A DNA stretch of 14,312 nt from Chloroflexota bacterium (GCA_003353825.1 PIVW01000102.1:1-14312); one strand, 5' to 3'. Positions 7,406-13,693 are shown, counted from the first letter of the stretch. The notes: a model not told the origin generated them from the sequence alone. Numbers and translations: made by a program.

Positions 7406-8352
7406 TGACCCAGCTCATTTCACTCGATCAAATCTTGGCAGTTCTCCCCAAAATCGATCTGATCCCGGCCATCGAGCGGGTATTTGTCGCCTATTCAGAG
7501 GGCCGGGCTGTGGCGCCGCCTGTCGGCGAACTGCTGCTGGAGAAAGGTGAAGCCCACATCAAATATGGTTATCTGAAGGATGACAGCTATTACGTCATCA
7601 AGATCGCCTCTGGATTCTATGAAAACCCCCAACTCGGGCTGCCATCCAGCAACGGCCTTATGCTGATATTCGACCAGCAAAGCGGAGAGCCGGTAGCGAT
7701 CTTACTGGATGAAGGGCATCTCACCGACGTGCGTACGGCTGTTGCAGGGGCTATCGCCGCCAAATACCTGGCGCCCAGACAGGTCGAGCGGATCGGCATC
7801 GTGGGCACGGGCATCCAGGCGCGACTGCAATTGCTTCATCTGCAAACAGTTAGCGATTGCCGTGATGTGCTTGTGTGGGGGCGGGGCCAACGGCAACTCA
7901 ACCGATATCAGATCGCCATGGCCGAGAGGGGTTTTAGCGTCGAAACAACTGAGAACCTTGCTGACATCCTGGCAACATGCAATCTCGTTGTCACCACGAC
8001 CCCTTCAAACACACCGCTGCTTAAATTCGAAAACCTCAAAAGCGGAACACACATAACGGCTGTGGGCAGTGACACTCCGCACAAACAGGAGTTGGATTCT
8101 CAAATCCTGGCGCGTGCAGATGTCGTTGTAGCGGACAGCATTCCTCAATGCCTGGGGCGCTGCGAGATCCATCAGGCGCTCAAAGCCGGTTTAATCGAAC
8201 AAGAGCAACTGCTGGAATTGGCAGGCGCCATTGCCGGCCATTCACCTGGGCGCATCGCCGACAAGCAGATAACCATCGCCGATCTCACAGGTGTCGCCGT
8301 ACAGGACATCAAGATCGCCGGCGCCGTGTACGAAGCGATACAGACAGCCTGA
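7405..8352 (+). CDS. Ornithine cyclodeaminase/mu-crystallin family NAD(P) enzyme (EutC/BhcD-like)
   Basis: A 315-residue protein. The nucleotide-binding motif is GIVGTGIQAR (131-140). Residues matching the family's active site are K66 (YVIKIASG), R110 (LTDVRTAVAG) and D223 with K227 (AVGSDTPHKQELD). Family members include ornithine cyclodeaminase, alanine dehydrogenase, ketimine reductase, Pyr2C reductase, iminosuccinate reductase (BhcD) and EutC. Next to a dehydratase, reduction of the imine it releases is more likely than ornithine cyclisation (inference). ATG 7405 overlaps the TAA of the dehydratase gene by one base, so the two proteins are probably made in step. The longer ORF from 7360 lies inside the dehydratase gene and is not used. 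Cofactor preference and substrate are not readable from the sequence. Confidence 0.9.
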   Translation: MTQLISLDQILAVLPKIDLIPAIERVFVAYSEGRAVAPPVGELLLEKGEAHIKYGYLKDDSYYVIKIASGFYENPQLGLPSSNGLMLIFDQQSGEPVAILLDEGHLTDVRTAVAGAIAAKYLAPRQVERIGIVGTGIQARLQLLHLQTVSDCRDVLVWGRGQRQLNRYQIAMAERGFSVETTENLADILATCNLVVTTTPSNTPLLKFENLKSGTHITAVGSDTPHKQELDSQILARADVVVADSIPQCLGRCEIHQALKAGLIEQEQLLELAGAIAGHSPGRIADKQITIADLTGVAVQDIKIAGAVYEAIQTA

Positions 8353-8380
8353 CCACGGTTAGGCTGGAGCCAAACCCATT

Positions 8381-8938
8381 ATGCCAGTTCCAACCCGATT
8401 GCTCAGGGATGATGCAATCGCCATTCGCCCTTTCCAGCCGGAGGATGCTCGTCCGCTCTTCGAGGCCATCGACGAGTCTCGCCAAGATGCCGCACCCTGG
8501 CTACCAGATTTAGCCCGGGTAATCAGTGTCGATGAAGTCGAAGCCCATATTGCCGCTCAACCTTCCCAATGGGAAGCAGGTGAGGCTTACAACTTTCTCG
8601 TTACAAACAGCGACGACACCATGGTTTTGGGTGGATGTGGTTTAACACAAATTCATGCCCGACATCGGTTTGCAAATCTGCATTATTGGGTGAGAAGCAG
8701 CGCCACCGGGCGAGGGATAGCGACTCGATCTGTAAAGCTGTTGGCGCGATTTTGCTTCGAGAACCTGGGATTGAATCGCCTGGAGATCTTGGTTGTGGAG
8801 GGCAATGACGCCAGTGTTCGGGTCGCTGAAAATGCAGGGGCGAAACGAGAAGGCCTGCTCAGGAATCGTATCGTTCACAATGGAAATCCGCAGGATGCGT
8901 TTATGTTTTCACTCATCCCTTCTGATCTAACTCACTAG
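8381..8938 (+). CDS. GNAT acetyltransferase, RimJ/RimL type
   Basis: A 185-residue protein spanning the usual length of RimJ/RimL-like N-acetyltransferases. It starts with the typical strand IAIRPFQPEDA (13-23). The acetyl-CoA pyrophosphate loop is RSSATGRGIAT (105-115), and the conserved GNDASVRVAENAGAKREGLL (141-160) marks the RimL-like subgroup. It would transfer an acetyl group to an amine, on a protein N-terminus or a small molecule. ATG 8381 has GGAG at 8366-8369 with 11 nt spacing. It follows the reductase gene by 28 bp and may be the last gene of that transcript; acetylation of an unusual amino acid made or consumed by the cluster is possible but unproven. Confidence 0.9.
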   Translation: MPVPTRLLRDDAIAIRPFQPEDARPLFEAIDESRQDAAPWLPDLARVISVDEVEAHIAAQPSQWEAGEAYNFLVTNSDDTMVLGGCGLTQIHARHRFANLHYWVRSSATGRGIATRSVKLLARFCFENLGLNRLEILVVEGNDASVRVAENAGAKREGLLRNRIVHNGNPQDAFMFSLIPSDLTH

Positions 8939-8964
8939 TTCATGGTGGCGCAAGTAGCTGTGCA

Positions 8965-9028
8965 GTTCGTAGTAGGCGATTCATCGCCGTGACAGGTACA
9001 CAAAAGCGCTAAAGCGCTTACTACAAAC
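8965..9028. repeat. Nested inverted repeat (outer GTAGTA/TACTAC arms enclosing two hairpins)
   Basis: The outer arms GTTCGTAGTA (8965-8974) and TACTACAAAC (9019-9028) pair at 9 of 10 positions. Between them are two perfect small palindromes: GGCGAT-TC-ATCGCC (8975-8988) and AAGCGCT-AA-AGCGCTT (9004-9019). The whole 64 bp could fold as a three-way, cloverleaf-like structure on either strand. It has no run of T and so is not a simple intrinsic terminator. It lies between the acetyltransferase and the NTF2-like gene and looks like a dispersed REP-like element. Confidence 0.75.
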
Positions 9029-9107
9029 CAAAGTACGGGCCAAAAAAAAACAAGACATGTTGATGATAGTCCCAGAACACAATCTCTAACCTCGGAGGCA
9101 CTCCCAC

Positions 9108-9671
9108 ATGGCTATAGATGAAGTACGAACCTTATTGCAGAAGTTCCAAGAGGGCTACATTGCCCGAAATCCAGAAAACCTCCCCTGGTTTATGGATCTC
9201 TTTGGCCCCGACGATACCTTGGAAGTCATCGGCACCAATGCTGTGACACCGGGCGACGATGAATGGTGCAAAGGACGCGCGGCAACACAAGCGCTCATCG
9301 AGAGCGATTGGCGATATTGGGGCGACATTCGCTTTGATGTGGCCAGCGCCAATATTGCCACACAGGGTGAGGTGGCCTGGTTGTCGACGACCGGCGCCGT
9401 GACCGATGTGATCCCCTACTCCGACCGCTATGAGGGCTACCTGGCCTACGTTGCCGACACGCTCGAAGATGAGGGGGCAAAGCCCAAAGAGGCAATGCTA
9501 GACATCATCCGTCTCGGCAACGATATTCTCGCCAGCTTGCAATTACCCGAGCGCTGCGTCTGGCCCTTTCGCTTTACTGCTGTCGCTGTAAAAAGCGGCG
9601 GGGCCTGGCGATTCCAGCAAATGCAGTATTCATTTGCCACCACTCGCTCACCCGATGTTCGCCACTCGTAA
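9108..9671 (+). CDS. NTF2/SnoaL-like domain protein
   Basis: A 187-residue soluble protein. The pattern of an N-terminal helix (VRTLLQKFQEGYIARNPE), a short FMDLFGPDDTLEVIGT strand region, a GRAATQALIESDWRYWGDIRF segment read as helix and strand (residues about 55-75), and late strands ending GGAWRFQQMQYSF is that of SnoaL/nuclear transport factor 2-like proteins, which form cone-shaped dimers with a central pocket. Members include ketosteroid isomerase-like enzymes and many binding proteins, so no reaction can be assigned. The start is well supported by CGGAGG at 9093-9098 with 9 nt spacing, one of the best ribosome sites in the window. It is separated from its neighbours by the nested inverted repeat upstream and the gene-poor region downstream, so it is probably expressed on its own. 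Confidence 0.8.
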   Translation: MAIDEVRTLLQKFQEGYIARNPENLPWFMDLFGPDDTLEVIGTNAVTPGDDEWCKGRAATQALIESDWRYWGDIRFDVASANIATQGEVAWLSTTGAVTDVIPYSDRYEGYLAYVADTLEDEGAKPKEAMLDIIRLGNDILASLQLPERCVWPFRFTAVAVKSGGAWRFQQMQYSFATTRSPDVRHS

Positions 9672-9672
9672 G

Positions 9673-9688
9673 GCGATATTAATATCGC
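9673..9688. promoter_or_regulatory. Perfect 16 bp palindrome GCGATATTAATATCGC
   Basis: GCGATATT is followed directly by its exact reverse complement, two bases after the stop of the NTF2-like gene. With no loop, it fits a dimeric regulator's operator better than an RNA hairpin. A second short inverted repeat (GTGATT 9694-9699, AATCAC 9707-9712) follows. It could act on the downstream 31-codon ORF. Binding protein unknown. Confidence 0.35.
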
Positions 9689-9764
9689 ATTGGGTGATTT
9701 GCTCTCAATCACAACCCGTGTTAGACTCCTTTCATCTTATTCTAATCTAAGGAGGACGCAGTTT

Positions 9765-9860
9765 ATGTTCGACAAAATGTTACTGAACATTGTACGTGTG
9801 CAGCGCCCCGTCGACAGCGGCGGAAGCGAACATACGCGGAGTGCGTCCAACACCTGCTAG
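9765..9860 (+). pseudogene. 31-codon ORF, possible truncated universal stress protein (UspA) remnant
   Basis: The ORF starts at ATG 9765 with AAGGAGGA at 9749-9756, 8 nt ahead, the strongest Shine-Dalgarno in the window. It ends at TAG 9858-9860. The peptide begins MFDKMLL and continues VDSGGSEHTRSA. UspA-family proteins typically begin like MFDKILV-VDGSEHSRxA, so this looks like the first strand and loop of a Usp with a few inserted residues, then a stop, with the remaining roughly 110 residues missing. A terminator follows 33 bp later. Alternatives are a genuine short peptide or a leader peptide for attenuation; there is no run of a single amino acid codon to support the latter. The Usp resemblance is from memory and short, so it is tentative. 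Confidence 0.4.
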
Positions 9861-9892
9861 GTTATGTCAACTAAATCCATTTGACACAACTC

Positions 9893-9930
9893 AGGCCCCA
9901 GGCGCAACTCCAGCCCCGGGGCCTTTTTTA
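9893..9930 (+). terminator. Intrinsic terminator
   Basis: AGGCCCC (9893-9899) pairs with GGGGCCT (9918-9924), and the stem is followed at once by TTTTTTA. It ends transcription from the short ORF at 9765, and perhaps from the NTF2-like gene. A small stem TGTCAA (9865-9870) / TTGACA (9881-9886) precedes it. Confidence 0.85.
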
Positions 9931-9945
9931 TTGGTAATTGGCATT

Positions 9946-9974
9946 CACTTAAGCTGCTAAAAGCAGCGACAGTG
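9946..9974 (+). other. Hairpin with symmetric internal loop
   Basis: The inner stem GCTGC (9953-9957) / GCAGC (9963-9967) closes a TAAAA loop. An outer stem CACT (9946-9949) / AGTG (9971-9974) is set off by 3 unpaired bases on each side. It lies between the two terminators and could be part of a small structured RNA. No promoter was recognised for it. Confidence 0.3.
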
Positions 9975-9994
9975 CGTGGTAAATGATCACTGCA

Positions 9995-10030
9995 ACGGCC
10001 ATCGGGGCATCCGATGGCCGTTTTTCTTTT
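9995..10030 (+). terminator. Strong intrinsic terminator
   Basis: ACGGCCATCGG (9995-10005) and CCGATGGCCGT (10011-10021) form a perfect 11 bp stem with a GGCAT loop, followed by TTTTCTTTT. There is no A-tract upstream, so it acts on + strand transcripts only. It is the second terminator within 140 bp, although no gene is evident between the two. Confidence 0.88.
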
Positions 10031-10137
10031 GTGCAATCGCTGAGGACTGCCAGTCCCTGCCGTCGAAGGTAACACATAGCTACGGTCAGGAAAACACCTG
10101 ATCGGCCACTCACTCTCAGACAATCAAGGAATATCCA

Positions 10138-10314
10138 ATGAACATGCTACTACAACTACAGTATTCTACTTCGGGAACGCGACCACTTGTTGAAAACTCG
10201 CAGGTCGTCTGCAGTCGGCTTATAGAACAACCTTTGCTTACACTCCCCACCCCGACGCAATCTCATGATTATCATCAATACGACACATATTTACCAAGAG
10301 AACACACAAGTTAA
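10138..10314 (+). CDS. Hypothetical 58-residue ORF ahead of the ABC exporter
   Basis: ATG 10138 is preceded by AAGGA (10126-10130) with 7 nt spacing, and the frame stays open for 58 codons to TAA at 10312-10314, 25 bp before the ABC ATPase start. The peptide begins MNMLLQLQYSTSG and has a Pro/Thr-rich middle (LLTLPTPTQ). It shows no TM segment, motif or family likeness I recognise. Only the ribosome site and position support it. It could be a translated leader, or an open frame by chance. Confidence 0.25.
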   Translation: MNMLLQLQYSTSGTRPLVENSQVVCSRLIEQPLLTLPTPTQSHDYHQYDTYLPREHTS

Positions 10315-10339
10315 TACGAACCATAAAGGGGAGGCCCGC

Positions 10340-11278
10340 ATGACCACCGCCGTTAGCGTCAAAGACGTCTATAAGAAATTCGGTAAACCCGCTTCAGGTA
10401 AACGCTTCGACTGGTTACCCTGGCGCCGGACTTCCAGCAATGGTGACCTGCCCGAGCAGAGCAATGGCAAAGGACCTAATGGAAACGACGCCCCTCTAAA
10501 TCAGAACGGAAACGACGCAGTTGCCAAAAAGGAGAAGGGCAAGGCCCGAATTATCGTCGCCGTCGACCATGTAAGTTTTGACGTGCAGACCGGTGAAATC
10601 TTCGGAGTGCTCGGCCCAAACGGCAGCGGGAAGTCCACATTGATCCGCCTGATGTCTACACTATTGCTGCCTGACGCCGGTCAGATCGAGGTTTTCGGAC
10701 ATGATGTGGTCAAAGAGCCGATGGAGGTTCAGCGTCTGATCAACCGGGTTTCGGTCGAAGCCAGTTTCTTCAAAAAGCTTTCGCCCATGGAGAATCTGCT
10801 CTACGGAGCGAGGTTGTACGGTTTAGATGGCCGGGAGACACGCACCCAGGTCGAGGAAATCCTCCACCGTTTGAGCCTGGAAGAGAGGTCGATTAGCAAC
10901 CCTATGGAGCAGATGTCCCGAGGTATGCAGCAAAAAGTAGCCATCGCCCGGGCGCTACTCTCCCACCCACGCCTCCTCCTGCTCGACGAACCAACCACCG
11001 GTCTTGATCCCCGCTCGAAACGCGAAGTGCAGACCGTGGTACGTGAACTCCAGCAGCGCCATAACACCACCATGCTCCTCACCACCCACGACATGACCGA
11101 GGCCGAAACCCTCTGTGATCGTATCGCCATCATGGACAAAGGCAAGGTCGTCGCCCTGGACACACCTACCAACCTACGGGCGATGGTCCCCGGCAACAAC
11201 GGCTACCAACCGACCCTCGAAGATGTCTTTCTGGAACTCACCGGTCGCACCCTCAAATCGGAGCAAAATGGTAACTAG
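10340..11278 (+). CDS. ABC transporter ATP-binding protein with N-terminal hydrophilic insert
   Basis: A 312-residue ATPase of the DrrA/Nat-type ABC-2 exporters. Motifs are Walker A GPNGSGKST (92-100), signature MSRGMQQKV (192-200), Walker B LLLLDEPTTGLD (212-223) and H-loop H250 in TTHDMTEAETLCD. Where most relatives have the Q-loop Gln, this protein reads VSVEASFFKKLS, with E140 at that place. Residues about 17-72, between the first strand (AVSVKDVYKKFG) and VAVDHVSF, are an extra hydrophilic stretch rich in Asn, Gly and Lys; most relatives have only a few residues there. The start at ATG 10340 is clear from AAAGGGGAGG (10326-10334) with 5 nt spacing, and the upstream extension from 10265 is rejected. 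It pairs with the permease at 11393. The substrate is unknown; lipid, glycan or drug export are all open. Confidence 0.92.
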   Translation: MTTAVSVKDVYKKFGKPASGKRFDWLPWRRTSSNGDLPEQSNGKGPNGNDAPLNQNGNDAVAKKEKGKARIIVAVDHVSFDVQTGEIFGVLGPNGSGKSTLIRLMSTLLLPDAGQIEVFGHDVVKEPMEVQRLINRVSVEASFFKKLSPMENLLYGARLYGLDGRETRTQVEEILHRLSLEERSISNPMEQMSRGMQQKVAIARALLSHPRLLLLDEPTTGLDPRSKREVQTVVRELQQRHNTTMLLTTHDMTEAETLCDRIAIMDKGKVVALDTPTNLRAMVPGNNGYQPTLEDVFLELTGRTLKSEQNGN

Positions 11279-11327
11279 GGTTTGTCTCATGGTGCGTAAC
11301 TCGTTTTTGTACAGACATACTTGCCTA

Positions 11328-11345
11328 CACGCAACACGTACCACG
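11328..11345 (+). repeat. Short ACGCAAC heptamer repeat, copy 3 (degenerate)
   Basis: CACGCAACACGTACCACG keeps the same 7 bp register with two changes. It lies between the ABC ATPase and permease genes, 48-65 bp ahead of the permease start. Confidence 0.55.
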
Positions 11346-11392
11346 CCGTCAGACTCAATCCACTCCAACCACCCCCCCTCGGTAACACCATC

Positions 11393-12223
11393 ATGTCTAC
11401 AACCACTCACCAACTGCGGGCGTCTTACGCCTTTATGGAACGCAATGCCAATCTGGTCAAGCGATACTGGTCCTGGGAGATCGTGTGGCTGACCTACTCC
11501 ATTGCCAACGCCCTCTCGGTTAGCTTCATCGGCCTGGGCATGGAACAGCTCAGTGGCGGCAGCGCCAACATCGATGGCAGCTACCTGGCGCTCTACCTGA
11601 TCATCGGCACCCTGGTCTGGCACTTTCTCTCGGTGATCTTTTACTGGATTACCGATGTCATCAGCATCGAGCGCTGGGAAGGTACCATCGAGTACACACT
11701 TATGGCTCCCATCCATCGCTTCACGCATATGGCCGGCCAGACCGTATTCGCCGTGATCTACAGCTTCTTCTTTACCGGTGTCATCCTCATCGTGGCTGTG
11801 CTGCTGTTTGATATCGATCTCAGCAAGGCGAACCTGCTCGGCGGCATCCTTGTGCTGTTAGCGGGCAGCCTCAGCTTCATCGGTATCAGCGTCACCGCTT
11901 CGACACTGCCCCTGCTCTTCCCCGAGCGCGGCTCACAGATGACGCATGTGATTATCGCCGTCATGCTCCTGATCTCAGGCGTGTACTATCCCATCGAGGT
12001 GTTGCCGGAGGTCTTGCAGAAGCTCTCTGTGCTAAGCCCGGCCACCTATGTGCTCGTCGGCGTACGCGAGGCGCTGTTATTGGGCACGCCCACCCTACAA
12101 CTCTGGCCTTACATCTGGCCGGTGTTGATTATGGGTGTAATCGCCATACCGGCCGGATTGAAAATCTTCGGCGCCGCCGAACGCTACGCCAAACGCACCG
12201 GCAAGTTGCATCGCAATGGGTAG
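11393..12223 (+). CDS. ABC-2 type transporter permease (DrrB-like)
   Basis: A 276-residue membrane protein with about six hydrophobic segments (roughly 28-48, 64-88, 112-138, 146-174, 184-200, 236-258). An amphipathic coupling region ERWEGTIEYTLMAPIHR (93-109) follows the second segment. The late motif SGVYYPIEVLPEVLQKLSVL and SPATYVLVGVREALL (195-229) is the family hallmark. It forms the pore for the ATPase encoded 114 bp upstream. ATG 11393 gives the normal N-terminus; the longer ORF from 11321 adds a Pro-rich stretch and includes an intergenic heptamer repeat, so it is rejected. No Shine-Dalgarno is visible before this start. The unusually long gap between ATPase and permease may carry its own signals, but none was recognised beyond the repeat. 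Confidence 0.92.
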   Translation: MSTTTHQLRASYAFMERNANLVKRYWSWEIVWLTYSIANALSVSFIGLGMEQLSGGSANIDGSYLALYLIIGTLVWHFLSVIFYWITDVISIERWEGTIEYTLMAPIHRFTHMAGQTVFAVIYSFFFTGVILIVAVLLFDIDLSKANLLGGILVLLAGSLSFIGISVTASTLPLLFPERGSQMTHVIIAVMLLISGVYYPIEVLPEVLQKLSVLSPATYVLVGVREALLLGTPTLQLWPYIWPVLIMGVIAIPAGLKIFGAAERYAKRTGKLHRNG

Positions 12224-12246
12224 AGCGGTAGGGCGGTGGAGCGGTA
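12223..12246 (+). repeat. Octamer tandem repeat (GAGCGGTA type), 3 units
   Basis: GAGCGGTA, GGGCGGTG, GAGCGGTA follow one another without gaps, beginning on the last base of the permease stop codon. The unit length is the same as in the GGTCTACA array 60 bp downstream, but the unit sequence differs. Confidence 0.6.
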
Positions 12247-12307
12247 AACCTGAATACCGGGAAACCGGGCGATGTGCGCCTCTATGCACGCATCGACGGC
12301 AAAACCT

Positions 12308-12346
12308 GGTCTACCGGTCTACAGGTCTACAGGTCTACAGGTCTAC
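12308..12346 (+). repeat. GGTCTACA octamer tandem array, 5 units
   Basis: GGTCTACC is followed by three exact GGTCTACA units and a final GGTCTAC. It ends 13 bp before the MFS transporter start, so it would lie in the leader or promoter of that gene. It is the only near-perfect multi-copy array in the window, and such arrays commonly change copy number by slippage. Confidence 0.9.
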
Positions 12347-12359
12347 TTGATCCATAATT

Positions 12360-13604
12360 ATGCGCAAACTATCCGCTTTACGAACCTACTATCTGATCCA
12401 GGCGGTTTATGGTCTGCTGTTTAGCAGTATGGTCATTGTCAGTGCCATCTATCGCGTGCAGGTGGTAGGACTCAACCCCCTGCAACTGGTGCTGGTAGGC
12501 ACGGTGCTGGAGGCCGCTTACTTCCTGGCAGAGATCCCCACCGGCGTCGTCGCCGATGCCTACAGCCGTAAGCTCTCGCTGATAATTGGCTTTATGCTGA
12601 TCGGCGTTGGCTTTGTGGTCGAAGGCTTGTTCCCTTTCTTTGGCGCGGTCTTGCTGGCTCAGGTGATCTGGGGCGTAGGCGCCACCTTTCTCAGTGGCGC
12701 CGAATCAGCCTGGATCGCCGGAGAGATCGGCGAACACCGCCTGACCCATGTCATGATCCGTGGCGGGCAGATCGGCCGTGCTGCGTCTATCGCCGGAGTA
12801 TTGCTGGGCATGGCAATCGGCTCCTTGAGCTTGGGCCTGACCTTTGTGATAGCCGGCCTGGGCATTGCCCTGTTAGGTCTGGCGTTGATCTTCATTATGC
12901 CCGAGACAAATTTCCAAGCCACGGGCGCCGCCGAACGCGACACCTGGGGCAAACTGGCCGACACCTTTCGTGGCGGCGCCGGGTTCGTGCGAGCCAGCAG
13001 CCTGTTACAGATTATCTTCGCCATCGAACTCAGCTTCGGCCTGGCCAGCGAGGGGCTTGACCGTTTGAGTGTGCCGCACCTTCTGGAGGATTTCGTCTGG
13101 CCCACGTTTATCGATCTACAGCCGGTAGTGTGGCTGGGTGTGATCCAGATCATCAATTCACTACTGGGCATTTTTACCGCCGAATGGCTACGACGCAAAG
13201 TACCCGAAGATGATGCCTTCAAAACGGTGCGTGTAATCCAACTTCTCTCTACACTCTCAATCCTTGCCATCTTAGCGTTTGCTTTTGCATCCAGCTTTAC
13301 ATTGGGGATTATCACCTATGTCGCCTTGATGCAGTTCCGGCACGGCGGCGACGCCCTCTACGAGCCTTGGGTGACCAAGCAGATCGAGCCACAAGTCAGG
13401 GCCACAGTCCTCTCTATGTGGGGCCAGATGAATGCCATCGGTCAGATGATCGGTGGGCCACTGATAGGCGCCATTGCTACTCTGACTACACTCTCTATCG
13501 GCTATGCCAGCACGGCGCTGCTTTTGTTGCCGGTTTCCATCCTATTCGCTGTGATTTTGCGGCGACTTCAAGCACAGAGTGCATCTACTCGACAGGTACT
13601 GTAA
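12360..13604 (+). CDS. MFS transporter, likely efflux
   Basis: A 414-residue major facilitator with about 12 hydrophobic segments and a central cytoplasmic loop (about 182-212, PETNFQATGAAERD and onward). Motif A between helices 2 and 3 is present as TGVVADAYSRK (61-71), with the preceding FLAEIP typical of the drug-efflux-like subgroup. A charged pocket region GAESAWIAGEIGEHR (113-127) follows helix 4. It would move a small molecule by proton coupling; the substrate is unknown. ATG 12360 begins the family-like MRKLSALRTYYLIQAVYGLLFSS. No Shine-Dalgarno is visible, and the octamer array ends 13 bp upstream. It lies after the ABC exporter genes and before an acetyltransferase, so the group may serve self-protection or export (inference). 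Confidence 0.9.
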   Translation: MRKLSALRTYYLIQAVYGLLFSSMVIVSAIYRVQVVGLNPLQLVLVGTVLEAAYFLAEIPTGVVADAYSRKLSLIIGFMLIGVGFVVEGLFPFFGAVLLAQVIWGVGATFLSGAESAWIAGEIGEHRLTHVMIRGGQIGRAASIAGVLLGMAIGSLSLGLTFVIAGLGIALLGLALIFIMPETNFQATGAAERDTWGKLADTFRGGAGFVRASSLLQIIFAIELSFGLASEGLDRLSVPHLLEDFVWPTFIDLQPVVWLGVIQIINSLLGIFTAEWLRRKVPEDDAFKTVRVIQLLSTLSILAILAFAFASSFTLGIITYVALMQFRHGGDALYEPWVTKQIEPQVRATVLSMWGQMNAIGQMIGGPLIGAIATLTTLSIGYASTALLLLPVSILFAVILRRLQAQSASTRQVL

Positions 13605-13693
13605 GCATGATTACCGTGCCAGACACGTATGTGCAGCGCGGACCCGAAAGCCTGACATGTTGTTCAAACAGATTTGCTTTGACGACAGACCCC

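Larger units (their letters stand above)
9672..10339. other. Gene-poor intergenic stretch of 668 bp
   Basis: No confident full-length gene lies here on either strand. It holds, in order, a perfect palindrome, the 31-codon Usp-like ORF, a terminator, a hairpin, a second terminator, and a weak 58-codon ORF that runs to 10314. From 10031 to 10137 I see no recognisable feature. The promoter of the ABC exporter at 10340 should lie after 10030; TATAGA at 10221-10226 could be a -10, but no matching -35 is present. Confidence 0.6.

Noticed and set aside
6434..8352. Naming the pair eutB/eutC or bhcB/bhcD
   Set aside because: The folds and gene order fit, but partner genes of both pathways are missing and substrate residues cannot be judged without alignment, so symbols were left empty.
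11174..11728. 184-codon open frame on the - strand across the ABC ATPase/permease junction
   Set aside because: It is antisense to two clear ABC genes, has no recognisable domain, and looks like a product of + strand codon bias.
12308..12346. CRISPR array
   Set aside because: The units are 8 bp and directly adjacent, with no spacers; this is a tandem microsatellite.
12232..12355. Open frame without a proper start between the permease and MFS genes, reading NTGKPGDVRLYARIDGKTW
   Set aside because: It resembled a gene remnant, but it has no start, is only about 40 codons, and half is tandem repeat. No family could be named.
12659..13315. 218-codon open frame on the - strand inside the MFS gene
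   Set aside because: It lies wholly opposite a well-supported MFS coding sequence, its product is Arg/Pro/Ser-rich without motifs, and it has no ribosome site.
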